Shown here one piece after another: positions 1 to 10,821 of a stretch of DNA of 64,000 bases. The stretch's first letter is position 1. The number at the start of each line of letters is the position of its first letter. This stretch comes from Porphyra umbilicalis (Eukaryota > Rhodophyta > Bangiophyceae > Bangiales > Bangiaceae): assembly GCA_002049455.2 (NCBI GenBank), contig KV918786.1, positions 372,001-436,000 of the forward strand, given 5' to 3'. The notes below the pieces were generated by a model that saw only the letters and a list, made by a program, of their open reading frames with translations, was not told where the DNA came from and ran no database searches. The translations under genes and the position numbers were made by a program.

Positions 1-534
1 CCCCCTGCCGGGCTCCAGCCGTCGCTGATGATGCCAGCTGCTGGGTTTCCGAATGTTGGGCGCTCAGGTGGCGCACCGGCTGGCACCAGCCCGTCGACGA
101 TCGACGGAGATCGGGGCGTCAAGCGCCAACGTGCGGGTCAAGCTCCGGTCTCCCTCGTCGCTCCCGTGCCCGAGCTACCTGCTCAAGCTGTGGATCGTCT
201 CACTACTCCACTTTGTGGAGATGGGGGTCAAGGCGTGCCGTTGCTACCTCTGGGGCTCCCTGGTGGTGCGGATCTCCCGCCATGTTATGCACCAGCTCCT
301 CATCAAGTCGCCGGCGTGGCCCAAGGTGGTGGCTTTGCGCATACACCATTGGTTGTAAGTGGGGCTGCGCCTGTAGGACCATCGGCTTTGAGTCGGGAAC
401 AGGAGCGGGAGGAGCGTCGACAAAGTCACGCTCGTGTCGAGGCGGACATGCGTGCATCGCAGGCGTCTGTTAGGAGTATATTGGCAGCGAGGCCGACCTG
501 GCCGGCCAAGGAGCCAAGGACGGGCGCCTCATAA
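1..534 (+). CDS. hypothetical protein, 5' end outside window
   Basis: The frame is open from the first base to a TAA at 532-534, with ATG codons at 28 and 31, so the gene may begin outside the window. I do not recognise the product. The first two thirds are rich in Pro, Gly and Ala. The last 50 residues are strongly charged (a SREQEREERRQSHARVEAD-type helix) followed by a short basic tail, a composition that looks translated rather than random. It is convergent with the broken helicase gene to its right. It could be the tail of a transposon structural protein or a host gene. Confidence 0.3.
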   Translation, partial: PPAGLQPSLMMPAAGFPNVGRSGGAPAGTSPSTIDGDRGVKRQRAGQAPVSLVAPVPELPAQAVDRLTTPLCGDGGQGVPLLPLGLPGGADLPPCYAPAPHQVAGVAQGGGFAHTPLVVSGAAPVGPSALSREQEREERRQSHARVEADMRASQASVRSILAARPTWPAKEPRTGAS

Positions 535-797
535 GGCGAGAACGATGGCCATATAGAACCGTTTCTATCCTTGCTGTTTGCCGTTAGCTGACTAGAGCTG
601 TCTGCGGGCCACCTTCAAACAAAGCTACGACAGAGCATACCCATTGCCGCCCGACTGCCGGCGCCGTCCGCACGCTTTGTCCTATTGTACTAGAGTCTGA
701 ATGCGTTGCTGGGGAGCACACATGAGCTGGAGAAACTGTTGTGCCTACTGTACCCGTCCCTAAGAGAAAAAAGAGAAAAACAGTGGAGCACCCGTAT

Positions 798-2510
798 CTA
801 CAAGCGCTCCCATCCCCGATTCTTGGAAAGGGCCAGCGGGTCGGCAATAATGCGGCTCGGAGTGAACGACTTGATGAACAATGAGGCCTTGTCGGGCACC
901 CGGTTGATGGCCGTGTTGACCATCCCCGGTTCAAAGCACTCGGCCAGGTCCAGCACCGCCTCGGACACCGACAGGCTCTGGGACATGTGGATCGTGTCCG
1001 CCCAGCCAACCACAAAGGGAACTTGGGTGCGGACGGCCTGCAAGCCCGGGTGGGCGAGCAAGCGCGCCGTGAAGGGCACCGGCGGGCAGAGGACCTCAAT
1101 CCACGTGGCGCCCGCGTTGCGCAAGCCGAACGCCCCGCGCTCGACCCCAGCTGGAAGCACGTGGTTCTCCAACCGCACGACGGGGGTGCCGTCGGGCTCG
1201 TACGCCACGATCTCACCAATGCTCCCGTGGCAGATGCCCAGCGCCTGCTAGCGGTTGGTGATGATCTTCACGCGTGCATGCAAGCAGTGCGCGACGGTGA
1301 CGGGCGCGACGCAATCGTGCAGCACGGAACGGAGCGTCTGTGCGGACACGGTGTCCGGCTCCACCGGCGACACACTCAAGTCACGGTCGTGGTTCAACAT
1401 GGCCTTGTAGACCGCGCGGAACGGTTCGGGCAGCTGGCCACCCGACAGTCGGTCGAGGCACTTCCGGTTTTGCTTCAAGACCGTCTTGTGGTGCGGCATC
1501 AGGTGAAAGACCTTGTGCTTGATCTGCTCGTACTTGTTGCCGTCCACCCAGCAGGCATCGACTAGCTGCAGCACCGCATCGGTGCACTGGCCGACGCGGG
1601 CGTCGGCAACAGCATGGGTGAAATCAGGGTCGGCTTGGCGGAACTGCCCGGTTAGGTCCAGCGCCTTATTGCCGAACAACTTCGGCCACCGCAGCGACGG
1701 GAAGGCCATCGGGCTCTTGAAAGGCCCGAGTTGCAGAAAGTCGCCAAACGCAAACCACAGGCAGGGGGGTGACGAGGCGCCGCGCGCTTGGGATAGCAGC
1801 TCGTACATGATGCTCAGCTTATCGGCCCCAAACATGGACACCTCATCGAGTAGGAGAGCGCGCACTTTGCGCAGACGCCGCTTGATCGGCTCGAAGCGGC
1901 TTGTCGCGAGAAGAGTTGCGGCTTCTTGGGTAGGGTTGGCTAGCGCGGGCTCGTAGTCCCGCACAAAACCGAAAAAGAAATGGAAGGTGATGCCCCCGAC
2001 TGTCTTGACTGACGTGCCAGTTGGGGCCACCACCACCACCGTGCCGTCCCCAGGGAGCTTCTGCCTCAGGTAGGCGTGTAGGTGTCGGAGGAGAGTTGAC
2101 TTGCCCGCCCCAGGACCACCCGTGATGAAAGCGCTTGAGTTCCGCGCCCACAGCCGCTCACACACCTCGTCCCACTTGCCTTGAGCGGCGAGCTTGCCGA
2201 TGACGCCCTGGTGCACGGTGCGGGTTGCCTCTCCGTCATCACCGCACGGTTGCACAACCGGCTCTGCATCAAAAGACGGCGTGGGGGGAGCCAAAGCGAT
2301 CAGCGTATCGGGCATCTGCAAAGGGGGACCGCCAACACAGGCCCGGCGCCTTGCATGGCTGGCGAGGAGAGATGGAGGCGGCGCGGGGGGCGACAGCGGC
2401 GCCACACAACGTGACGAAAAGCCCGCGGAGGCCGCCCGAAAGTGCGCCGAGAAGGAAGACGGCGGTCGCAAGGCCGACCATGAAGGAGCGGCCGACGCGG
2501 TTACCTTCAT
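798..2510 (-). pseudogene. PIF1-like DNA helicase, one in-frame amber stop
   Basis: This is a superfamily-1B helicase of the PIF1/RRM3 group, which unwinds DNA using ATP. Reading from ATG 2510, Walker A (GPGAGKST) is near residues 132-139. It is followed by APTGTSV, Walker B (LLLDEVSM) and the motif III-type GDFLQLGP. The frame stops at TAG 1248-1250, but the same frame continues without shift. The continuation has the expected NGS-like HGSIGEIV segment, the TIHMSQSLS motif (canonical TIHKSQG) and a degenerate ALSRV (AINRV) before the true stop at 798. A single CAG-to-TAG or TGG-to-TAG change would explain the break. An internal ATG at 2315 is an alternative start. Full length would be about 570 aa. 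Stand-alone PIF1-like genes are often dispersed with mobile DNA. Whether this copy was ever part of a transposon cannot be told here. Confidence 0.85.
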
Positions 2511-2591
2511 CCTTGGACGCCGAGCCCTTCGATGACCGTCGTCCAGCGCCGCAAGCGCCTCATCAACCGCTGCGGAGAACGACGCGTCCGT

Positions 2592-3332
2592 TCAAAGACG
2601 GGCTCCGCCGCCCTCGGGGACAACGCGTACACAGAGGGACGGCGTCGCCGAGCGCTTGCCCAACACGGAAAGCGAAGAAGCTGTCGACCGCGCCGAGCGG
2701 GACGACCGCAGACGGTCGGATCCGTCCGAAGCCGAGCCGACGCTTGGATGAGCTCCCGCGCTCGTCATCGACACCAGGGAGAGCTCGGGGCTGGATGAAG
2801 AGCTGGGTGTGCTGGGCACAGCAGAGCAATACTTGACGGGGTCGCCACACAGGGCGCCCGACGCATCCACATCATCGGCCGAGCACGACACGACGCCCAG
2901 CAGGGCTTGCCCAGCACCAGAAGCGAGCCACGACAAGGACTGCGCGGAGGAAGAGAAGCGCCGCAGAACGCAAGTCCCCAACGCCTCGTCTGTGAGCAGT
3001 GCCAGACTGGACGCCAGGCCGGCCCGGTGCAGCTGGAAGGAAGCCCCCGAGGACTGCGAGACGATGACGAGCCAGTCCATGGGCGCCCACGCAGTTAGTG
3101 GCTCTGCCGCCTTCGTCAGCTCGGCAGCGCTCAAAGTGGCATCGACCTTGATGTTGTCGGTGACCCAGCTACGAGCATCCCCTTTCGTCGGGAAGCAGCA
3201 TGTGGCAATCACACTGTCACCATCGGACGACAAGATCCTGCGACACAGGCCTTCCTTGTCCGGTAAGTTGTGGATGGCCGCCTCGGTGGGTGACAGCACG
3301 GCCACAAACTTACAGGCTCCGCGCGACTGCAT
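2592..3332 (-). CDS. hypothetical protein upstream of PIF1-like gene
   Basis: This is an open frame of 246 codons. I chose the ATG at 3332 (MQSRGACKFVAVLSP) because sequence upstream of it is low-complexity. The first 130 residues look like a folded domain, with alternating hydrophobics and a segment FPTKGDARSWVTDNI that resembles the short RNase H1 N-terminal/VPg-type domain, though I would not assign it. The last 100 residues are Ser-rich. It lies on the same strand 82 bp upstream of the PIF1 frame, so the two may be exons of one gene joined by an intron, or two proteins of one mobile element. Unknown function. Confidence 0.4.
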   Translation of the reverse strand: MQSRGACKFVAVLSPTEAAIHNLPDKEGLCRRILSSDGDSVIATCCFPTKGDARSWVTDNIKVDATLSAAELTKAAEPLTAWAPMDWLVIVSQSSGASFQLHRAGLASSLALLTDEALGTCVLRRFSSSAQSLSWLASGAGQALLGVVSCSADDVDASGALCGDPVKYCSAVPSTPSSSSSPELSLVSMTSAGAHPSVGSASDGSDRLRSSRSARSTASSLSVLGKRSATPSLCVRVVPEGGGARL

Positions 3333-6300
3333 TTCAACAATAACTCGACGACGTGTGGGATAGTGAAGCGAGGAATAAGCAGCGAACCACAAGTAAGGTG
3401 TCGAAGACAGCGCAACACAGACAGAGTACGATGCGCCGGGCTGGGAGAGGCGGGTGGGGGGCGAAGCTCCGAGGAAGCAACAGAGTGCAGCCGTCAAACA
3501 AAGAGGACAGCGCGGGAGGGAGGCCCGAAGCGGAAACGAAGGCCCACAACAACGGCAAGAGGTCAACGCTTCCGGGCGGGGGAAAAAGGCGGGCATGACT
3601 CGCGCGAACGGCCAAACGTCGCGAGGCGGGAGCTCTGACGTGTCAGCACGGGTGCTACATCTCGATCCGCCACGTCATAGATGATCTCGAAGCGTGGCGA
3701 TCCGGCGTGGATCAGACTGAGATTCCGCCGCCATCCACATTTCCTTGCACGCCACTTTGCATCATCACATAAGTCCAACAAGATCCGCATTTAGCGATAC
3801 CTACCAGTCTCTGCTGGCACTCAGCCAGAAGCCCTTGAGACCGGCCCTGGCAGCCCCCCGTCAGCATGAGCAAAACCCCCCAACCCGTGCGGGCAGCATG
3901 GCACCAAGAACTGAACGACTGCTCGGGGAAATCAGCACCCTGAGCAGCATCGGCATGACGGCACAGACGCAATGAGCGCGTAGTGCGGGTTGAAGAAAGA
4001 GCTCCAGGCCATGTAGAGCGTTCATATCGAAGCAGGCCGACATGCTGCCGCTCAGAGTACGTCCTACGACCAGTGTGGCACTCTGGAACACAATCCATCT
4101 GTAGTGATGCGTGAGTGAAGAGGGTCGCTCTCTTGTTGCCTATCCCCCGGGTCTCTCCTCGCCTTGTCTCCTCTCTCCCTGTACCCGCACGCGTCCCGCC
4201 TCTCGCCGCTTCCAATGGCACGCCTGTTCCTTGACCCCCCCGAGCGCGCGCACTCCGTGCGGCGCCGTCTCCACGCGCCGAGCTGCGCGTCGCAGTGCAG
4301 CTGCCCCGAGGCCGTCGCGCCTTTGCTCTTTCGAGCGCCACGGCGCGGCCGCGACGCACCGCGTCCGTCGCGCCCTTGCACTCCGTCGTGCCCTTGCACT
4401 CACCACGGAGTGGCCGCGCCACGCAACGGGAGAGCGGACACGACCGTTCCCCCGCGAAAGCACGCGACGGCGCGTGCAACGTGTGCTGGCGCGCCGGCCG
4501 CTCGGATGCATCGGTCGCCGCCACGCTCGCCGAGGGGCGGGCGCGTCTGCCCCCCGGCACCGAGTGCTTCACAGTGTGGCTCGACGGTTCAAAACCATGC
4601 AGACCAGAAGGACTTGCTGCCTGCGCGTTGCATCGGATTGCGCCTTCCGCCGAGCTCATCGACGAGAAGGCCGGCACAAACAGTGGCAGCCTCGGTGGAA
4701 CCTTGGGTCCTGAGCTTCGTTGTACAGCTTCCGTCTGATGCTTTTGGCGACCGGCCTGCACCCCCGACCATGCATCCTTTCAATGGTTGCACACAGTTAT
4801 GGTGAATGCTGGTGCAACCCCTTTGTCGGCCGTCGAGGAAGTGTGGGCCCGAACTGCTCAAAGGTTTGACATGCGGTCGGAAGGGATTCAGCACGCCGGC
4901 GAGTTCCGCTGCTGTAAAATCCAGCGCGCTACGGAAGTGCCACCCATGCACACACAAGGGGGTCCCCTGACTTGACTACTACTCAACCTGCGAGCTGGCT
5001 GTGGCAGGCTTGTTCAGGTTTGTGCTTGCGCAGTCGTGCCATGGTACATTATCTGGTGTTGTATAGTGTGTGGATGCTGGCGGACCTGCTGCCCAGTCGC
5101 GCATTTTCGGCAGGGTGAGGCGTTGCGAGCAGGTTGCTATCACCGAACGTGACTATGCTGGCAGTTCCATCCTGGTTTGGACGTCGGTTGGTGCACTGCC
5201 CCACAAGCTTCTGCAGTTCTCAGTCGGCGCGCCGTTTTACTGGTGGCGTATTGCGTGCACTCTACTTGCTAGTTTAGTTGCATATCTGTAAGTTGGTCGA
5301 CGTCCCGCCCACGTCTTCGTCCTTAACGTTTTTCTCGTGGCGGACTGGACGTGGTTGCAGCCTGCCACGTCGCTGACATGTGGCACTGTGCCAAGTAGTC
5401 TGCCGTATTGAGCGAATCTTCGTTTGGCAGTCTGGTACAGTACACCGCCCAGCGGAAGAGCCAAGCGCCTCACGGCCGCCAGCGTCTTCGTCCACTTTGT
5501 GTGTTGAGGTGCGTGCATGATGCTGGCATTGGTCGCGTCCTGTGGTGTGTCTCGCTCAGACTCACGACACTGAGGTGGGCAGCCGAGTTATGGCTGTCTG
5601 GTAGTTGCTACTCGCTGCTGGCGCTGGTGCTGGTTTCTTTATGTGGATCTGCTTGCTGAGCTGCCGGCCACCTCCCTCCCCCTCTTTTTTCGGGTGAAGG
5701 TGCCGCTTTTCTGTTCTGCCCCCACTGATTGGCGATGCTATGTGAGCTGCCTGTCGCGCAAAACCTCGCGCTTGCACACACTCACCGCCCCCTGGCTGTT
5801 CTCGTTGGCTCACATGGTTTGTTTCCTCCGTTATCCGGGTGCTCCTGACGATTCCTGATATGTATGGATGCTCTCTGTTGTGGTGCGACGGTGCTGGCTT
5901 TCCAGGTGCGAGCATACCTAGTTGGTCCTTGGCTTCCACACCGGCGTCCAGGCCGTGTAGGGGGGCATGGCTGAGACCGTCGGCTCTGCCAGCGGCGCGG
6001 ACTCGGCCACTGGCGGCCGGGGAACCATCGGCCAAGCGGTGATGGTCGCAACGACCGCCAGCGGGTGGATGCAGACGGCAACAATCGTTCACTTGGAGGC
6101 GTTGGGAGTTGGGATGGGTGTCGGCGCCATCAGCACCGTCAGGGTTTGGTGGGTTCCCGCGGCGATGCCTGGGGGGAGTTGCTATGTGCCTACTCGACAC
6201 TCGGAGCCGAGTGCCTAAAGCAAAGCCAGTCTGTTGTTCCCTCGCGGTCTGTTGTCCTGGGACTGCGGTGAACAGGATAGCGAGTTGCTTCGGGAGCCCT

Positions 6301-6356
6301 GCCCGGGGTTGTAGGAGACAACGTGTTGGAGAACAATACAGATCATTTTTATAGAA
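3333..6356. other. 3 kb without a confident gene
   Basis: The sequence is of mixed composition. Around 4160-4560 it is very CpG-rich and gives overlapping Arg/Ala-rich frames on both strands with no recognisable motif. A short plus frame at 5967-6218 (MAETVGSASGADS start, 83 aa) has a natural composition but no family I know. Nothing else is supported. Confidence 0.5.
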
Positions 6357-9300
6357 TCATGCATCATCCTCGTCAGAGCCCAACCTTGGCTCCTCAGGAG
6401 GGACAGACAACACCGAGGAGAAGCCCAACGAGAACAAACTGTCAAAAAACAAAGCAAGGGCAATGCGATGTCGGAGCGCCTCGATGTGCTTCTGCGAGAA
6501 GTGCAACGGTACCCCCAGAGACAAACAATCAGCAGCGGCAAGAACAAAGACGCCACAGCTGCCCCCGTCGTGCTGCTCTGGCAGCCTGTCGATGAAAAAC
6601 GTCCGCCACGACTCCACCGCCCACGACGCGCCCGTCTCGTCCCCCAATCTGGACCGCACCTCGTCGCCGAGCCACCGCTGAACGTTGGCCACAGCGCCGC
6701 GCGAGTCGACTGCCCCGAGCGAGTCGTAGTAATGGAAGGTGCGATGTTTGATGTCCACAGTGACCAGGACCCAGTGGCAGCGGGCGATGTTGATCGGCAC
6801 GAGCACTAGGTCGACCTCCTCCAAGTCGAGTCGCCGCTTCTTGCCCCACTGCCGCACACCGTCGTAGTCGTAGCACCCCATCCTCGCCGACAACTTGGAG
6901 TAGAAGTAGGTTGACGGCATACACACGCGCACGCCGAGCGGGTGACCGCCATCGGCGGCTGCAGCAGCAGCGCCTGTCCGCAAGGATGACCGGTGGTTGA
7001 TTAGCGCCGAAAACGAGTTCATTAACTCGTCGTTGAGCCACGCCACGCCCTTGAGCAGCTCCATGTCCGCCACCCGCAGAGTGATCCGTGCCTTGTTGAC
7101 GAGTCGAATGACCTCGGCGCCGTCGCGGTGGCCCGTTATCTCGTTGACCAGGCGTGCCTCCGCGCGTGTGACAGGGGTAGAGATCAAAGCCTTGGCGCTG
7201 CCGTCCGCGCCCGCGTCCGCCAACGCATCAAACTCCGCCTGCAGCTGCACGTGCGCCGGGTTGATAACGACCTGGTCGGCAACAACAGTAGCGGCAACAA
7301 GTTGATCTTCCGTTGGCCCGTCTTCTTCAGGATCTTGTGCGGGCTCGCCGCCAGTGGCATCGGCGTCGGCGGCTCGGGCGTCACCGTAGTGCGCATCCAG
7401 ACCCGGGGGAGGCGGAGATGCTGGGTCAGCAATGGCGCCGCCGTTGACGCCTTGAGCATCATGCTGCCCCGCGAGCGCCGCCGCCACGTCGGCCGACGAT
7501 TCGACCGCGTCGCAAGGGCACACGGAGATGCGCTCGCACTGGTGGGCAATCTTGGCATGGAAAAAGGGCGACAGCGGGATGTGGTCGTTCTCTCCCGCAG
7601 AGTTGTCGGCGTGGAGCCGGTAGATCTTACGCAAGTTCATAAACGCGACCTGCACCATCCGGTGCGACATGTACGTCGCCGGTGCCATGTACGCCAAGCT
7701 CGTGCGGTTGAAGACGGACACGGAGTGGGACACCTCCGCCGCTTGTGTTGCCACCCCGGCTGTGGTGCCGAGACTTTCGTCTGGCATGTACACCGGGGAG
7801 CAGGAGTGTGTGATCGAGTGTGGGCGGTCAAGGATGCACCGCACCCCGTGCGCCCGCATGATGACGCGTACCCGCCGCATAGCGTTCTTGTCAATCTTGC
7901 ACGCAACTTCGTAAAATATGGCAGTGGGCAGGGACGCAAAGCGCTCCAGCACGATAGAAAGTGCCTCTCCGACGCTCTCGGCGCGGAAAAGACAGCGGAA
8001 CCCGAGCGTCACGACGTGTGGACACACGACGTTAAGAACGCCCTGCGACAGCCCCGCCGTGATGGAGAAGGCCTTATTGCAGGTGTCCCCGTCCCCCTCA
8101 GCATCGGCAACGTGGCGGTCCTTGCCGCGGTACCCGACACGCCGCTTGGCGGCGAAGGAGTCGACAATGCCCGGTCGCACCCGCAGCAGGCTCGCAAAGA
8201 ACTCAAAGCTGACTAGCGGGTCGTCCTCGTCCAACGCGTCCAGGTCCTTCTGCTCCGCCCGCCACCGCTTGTAGTCCTCGGGCGTAGGCGTATTCTTCCA
8301 CCGGTCGCAATAGGCCTTGTTCTTCCACGCCGGTGCCGCCTTGGACTTGAGCATGGCCTGCTTCTCAAAGGTGTCATCGACGTACTTCTCAAAGACGATC
8401 GCCTGCAGCAACAGCTCGCCGACGGCCTTGCGAAAGCGGACGTCATCATCCACATCGTCGGCAAACCGGCCGAGGAAGCTGGTCAAGAAGCCGACGTCGT
8501 CGACCGCCTTCGTCAGCTTCTTCCAAGCGTCCTTGTTCATCAGACGGAGCGTGTTGGCGAGCAGGGTGACGGGCTCGGTGTCCTTGCGGAGGAACATGCC
8601 CGTCACGGTCTCCGTCAGCATGGCTTGGAGAAAGGGCCGCACACAGATCCAAACGCCATCGTCACTGCGGGAATACTCCTTGAAGGCGGGCGCGCAAATC
8701 CCGGTCCGGTCCCGCCAGGTCTCGAGCGCCTTCTTTGCAGGCGGGCCATTCTCACCCAGAACCGTATTTCCGGCGGCGTCGAGGCGCAGCGCGTCCTCAA
8801 GCGTGCTGCCCACCCGGGCGCGTTTGCGCCTCGGCCCCGGGTCGTCCGCCGCAGACTGGGCCGGCGCATCAGCCGCCGACTGGGCCGGCGCATCAGCCGC
8901 CGACTGGGCCGGCGCATCAGCAGCGGCAGCGACGGGCGGCACGGCCCGTCCCTCGGGTGCCTCCACGCCGAGGGGGAAAAAGCGAAAAAAGACGGTGGCC
9001 GCGGCGGCCTCGGGCGTCGGGCGGGCAATCGTCGATATTGTACCTCGCCATTCCCGCAGCAGCCCGACCTGCGTTGGCGTCAATGGTGTGGATGATCGGA
9101 GCACCTTGAGGACGGCACCGCGTAGCGCCGCCTTCTTGACAATGCACAGGTTCGACGCGGGGATGTCGAGGACGGGGCAGTCGTCGGCGGGGCGGAACGG
9201 GTTGGCGTTGTCAGCGTCTGAGCACCCCACAGCCTGCGCGTCAATCACGACAAAGGTCGGGCTCGGCCCGCACCTCGGGCACCGCCCGGTGCCTGGCGGG

Positions 9301-9581
9301 ATCTGCACCGTGCGGATCGCCATCGTCCCGAGTTTGACCACGTCTTGCCGACGAAGCGTGAATGAGCGCACGTCCGACGAGACGTGGCGCGTTGCCGCTG
9401 TGTACGTCGTGCGTTCCGCAATGATGAAGGAGATGATCTTGCACACAACCCCGCGCGTGAAGAGTAGCCATTGCCGGTGCTTGTTGCGGCGGCGCATGGC
9501 AAAGACGGAATCGGCGTTCCCGTAGTACTCTACCGCGCGCCTGCACGCGGGAGCGTCGCAGTCCCATCTCCCCACCCACAC
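6357..9581 (-). CDS. KDZ/Zisupton-like transposase, main exon with Ulp1 protease
   Basis: This is the catalytic part of a DNA-transposon protein. The exon begins after a CAG acceptor at 9584-9582 with VWVGRWDCDAPAC, and position numbers here run from codon 9926. A C..C...YYGNADSVF segment (about 120-145) and CPRCG (216-220) match the N-terminal zinc-cluster pattern of KDZ elements. The transposase core follows: CPHVVTLGF (635-643), the YDIAC-like FYEVACKID (671-679) and the DRPHSITHSC stretch (700-709). The C terminus is a C48/Ulp1 cysteine protease with His1051 (HWVLV), Asp1068 (YYDSLG), Gln1118 and Cys1124 (QHDGGSCGVF), so the catalytic set is complete. KDZ/Zisupton proteins in other eukaryotes combine SWIM, transposase and Ulp1 domains in this order. 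There is no stop or frameshift over 3.2 kb, so the copy may be functional. I found no terminal repeats. Confidence 0.8.
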   Translation of the reverse strand: MWVGRWDCDAPACRRAVEYYGNADSVFAMRRRNKHRQWLLFTRGVVCKIISFIIAERTTYTAATRHVSSDVRSFTLRRQDVVKLGTMAIRTVQIPPGTGRCPRCGPSPTFVVIDAQAVGCSDADNANPFRPADDCPVLDIPASNLCIVKKAALRGAVLKVLRSSTPLTPTQVGLLREWRGTISTIARPTPEAAAATVFFRFFPLGVEAPEGRAVPPVAAAADAPAQSAADAPAQSAADAPAQSAADDPGPRRKRARVGSTLEDALRLDAAGNTVLGENGPPAKKALETWRDRTGICAPAFKEYSRSDDGVWICVRPFLQAMLTETVTGMFLRKDTEPVTLLANTLRLMNKDAWKKLTKAVDDVGFLTSFLGRFADDVDDDVRFRKAVGELLLQAIVFEKYVDDTFEKQAMLKSKAAPAWKNKAYCDRWKNTPTPEDYKRWRAEQKDLDALDEDDPLVSFEFFASLLRVRPGIVDSFAAKRRVGYRGKDRHVADAEGDGDTCNKAFSITAGLSQGVLNVVCPHVVTLGFRCLFRAESVGEALSIVLERFASLPTAIFYEVACKIDKNAMRRVRVIMRAHGVRCILDRPHSITHSCSPVYMPDESLGTTAGVATQAAEVSHSVSVFNRTSLAYMAPATYMSHRMVQVAFMNLRKIYRLHADNSAGENDHIPLSPFFHAKIAHQCERISVCPCDAVESSADVAAALAGQHDAQGVNGGAIADPASPPPPGLDAHYGDARAADADATGGEPAQDPEEDGPTEDQLVAATVVADQVVINPAHVQLQAEFDALADAGADGSAKALISTPVTRAEARLVNEITGHRDGAEVIRLVNKARITLRVADMELLKGVAWLNDELMNSFSALINHRSSLRTGAAAAAADGGHPLGVRVCMPSTYFYSKLSARMGCYDYDGVRQWGKKRRLDLEEVDLVLVPINIARCHWVLVTVDIKHRTFHYYDSLGAVDSRGAVANVQRWLGDEVRSRLGDETGASWAVESWRTFFIDRLPEQHDGGSCGVFVLAAADCLSLGVPLHFSQKHIEALRHRIALALFFDSLFSLGFSSVLSVPPEEPRLGSDEDDA
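8854..8925 (-). repeat. 24-bp tandem repeat x3 inside transposase gene
   Basis: Three consecutive, almost identical 24-bp units encode three copies of AQSAADAP in a Pro/Ala linker between the N-terminal zinc clusters and the transposase core. The unit length keeps the frame. Confidence 0.85.
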
Positions 9582-9762
9582 CTGATGGCACCAAGGGTGC
9601 AAAAGATCCAAACAGGGAATGAAGCAGAGTCGAGGAGTAATGATCCTTAACGACGAGTCAGAACCAGTGACAAACACAGACCAAGCTGGCACGAGACCGA
9701 GCTCGCGGTGCTCAGAAGTGGCCAGGCGAAGGAGCGAGAGACACATGACAAGGCAGGGGTGA

Positions 9763-10821
9763 TCAACACAAGAGAGTGAGGCAAGGTACCCGTAAAGGAG
9801 GTGCAGTAGGATGGTGCGTGACCAGGAGACCAGGATCCTTGGTGGTCTTGTGCCGGTCGGCTCGTTCATGGCCGCAGCTCCCGCAAAAGAGCTCGACGAG
9901 AGGGATCTCCAGGTTCCGCAAATCACCCAGCGACTGGGACGTCTCTATCAGTTGACCGAGGAGCTTGACGTGCGCCGCCTTGTTCTCTGACCGGCCGGCC
10001 GAGCGTTGCAGGATGAGCCCCCGCCAATCTGCAGTTCTCGCCCACACCGCCCCTTGATCCAGCTCAGCGGCGCACGGCATCATGTTGCGCGGTGTCCGCT
10101 GCGCCACCTTGCTCTGTTCAATGTCGCGTGGGCCCCGCACCGTGTCGCCGGCCTGACCTTCCAGGCCCTCGTCCTCCTCCTCATTGTTCAGCATCTTTGA
10201 GCGGGGAGCCGCTGCGGTCTTGCGGGCTTCCTTGCGCGCCTCGACGACGGCAGGCGCCGACCCAGAGTCAGGGTGGTTGAAGCCCTCGGGCCCTTGCGCG
10301 TCACGGGCAACACGTACATGACCGCACCGACCTCGGAAGCGTCGACAGCCAGGCGCAATGCAGGTCGCGACGTTGCTGGTGGTGAACGTGACGACCAAGT
10401 ACACCGCATGGTAGAGCACAGCCCATGCGAACGACTGCCCGTACACGTCGAACACGGCATACTCGGCCGAGTCGGCACGGAGGCGCATGCGGGCGCGAAA
10501 GGTTGACAAGGAGACGCACGCGACGCGCAGCGCCTTCACCAATGCCGCCGTGTGCTTGCAAGTTGTTCTCCTGGATGACACCGACAAAAAGAGGGCATTC
10601 TGCGTGCCGCCAAAGCAAGAGCACAGAATACCGTCGCGGCACGACACCCAGAGGATGGAGAGATCCGCCTTTCCAGCGCCCGAGCGGAGCACAATTGCCC
10701 TCGATGGCGACGCCGGGTCCCCGACAACACGGGCTGTCACGGGGGAGGGGTGTTTCCCCATCTGGCGACGGGAAGGCAGCCAACAAGTCCGACGGATGCA
10801 AGCCGCCAAGGTGTCCACCAC
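9763..10821 (-). CDS. KDZ/Zisupton-like transposase, upstream exon with SWIM finger
   Basis: This is the upstream exon of the same mobile-element protein. It carries a SWIM zinc finger of the form CxC-x18-CxH (Cys67, Cys69, Cys88, His90, at about 10552-10623), a DNA- or protein-binding module usual in MULE and KDZ transposases. A second cluster, Cx4Cx6CxH (154-168), follows. Then comes a charged segment with EEEDEG and, near the end, a CGSCGH pair. The frame overlaps the next exon's ORF but in another register, so an intron must join them. The acceptor is CAG|GTG at 9582/9581, and the donor is either GTCACG near 9822 or GTACCT near 9788. The codon at 10821 is GTG, so the true start lies upstream, probably in the same frame at 10828-11349, which is separated by one TAG. 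Confidence 0.6.
   Translation of the reverse strand: MVDTLAACIRRTCWLPSRRQMGKHPSPVTARVVGDPASPSRAIVLRSGAGKADLSILWVSCRDGILCSCFGGTQNALFLSVSSRRTTCKHTAALVKALRVACVSLSTFRARMRLRADSAEYAVFDVYGQSFAWAVLYHAVYLVVTFTTSNVATCIAPGCRRFRGRCGHVRVARDAQGPEGFNHPDSGSAPAVVEARKEARKTAAAPRSKMLNNEEEDEGLEGQAGDTVRGPRDIEQSKVAQRTPRNMMPCAAELDQGAVWARTADWRGLILQRSAGRSENKAAHVKLLGQLIETSQSLGDLRNLEIPLVELFCGSCGHERADRHKTTKDPGLLVTHHPTAPPLRVPCLTLLC

Noticed and set aside
3712-4761. 349-codon minus frame
   Set aside because: Arg/Ala/Gly/Ser-rich composition over a CpG-rich stretch with competing frames on the other strand. No domain signals.
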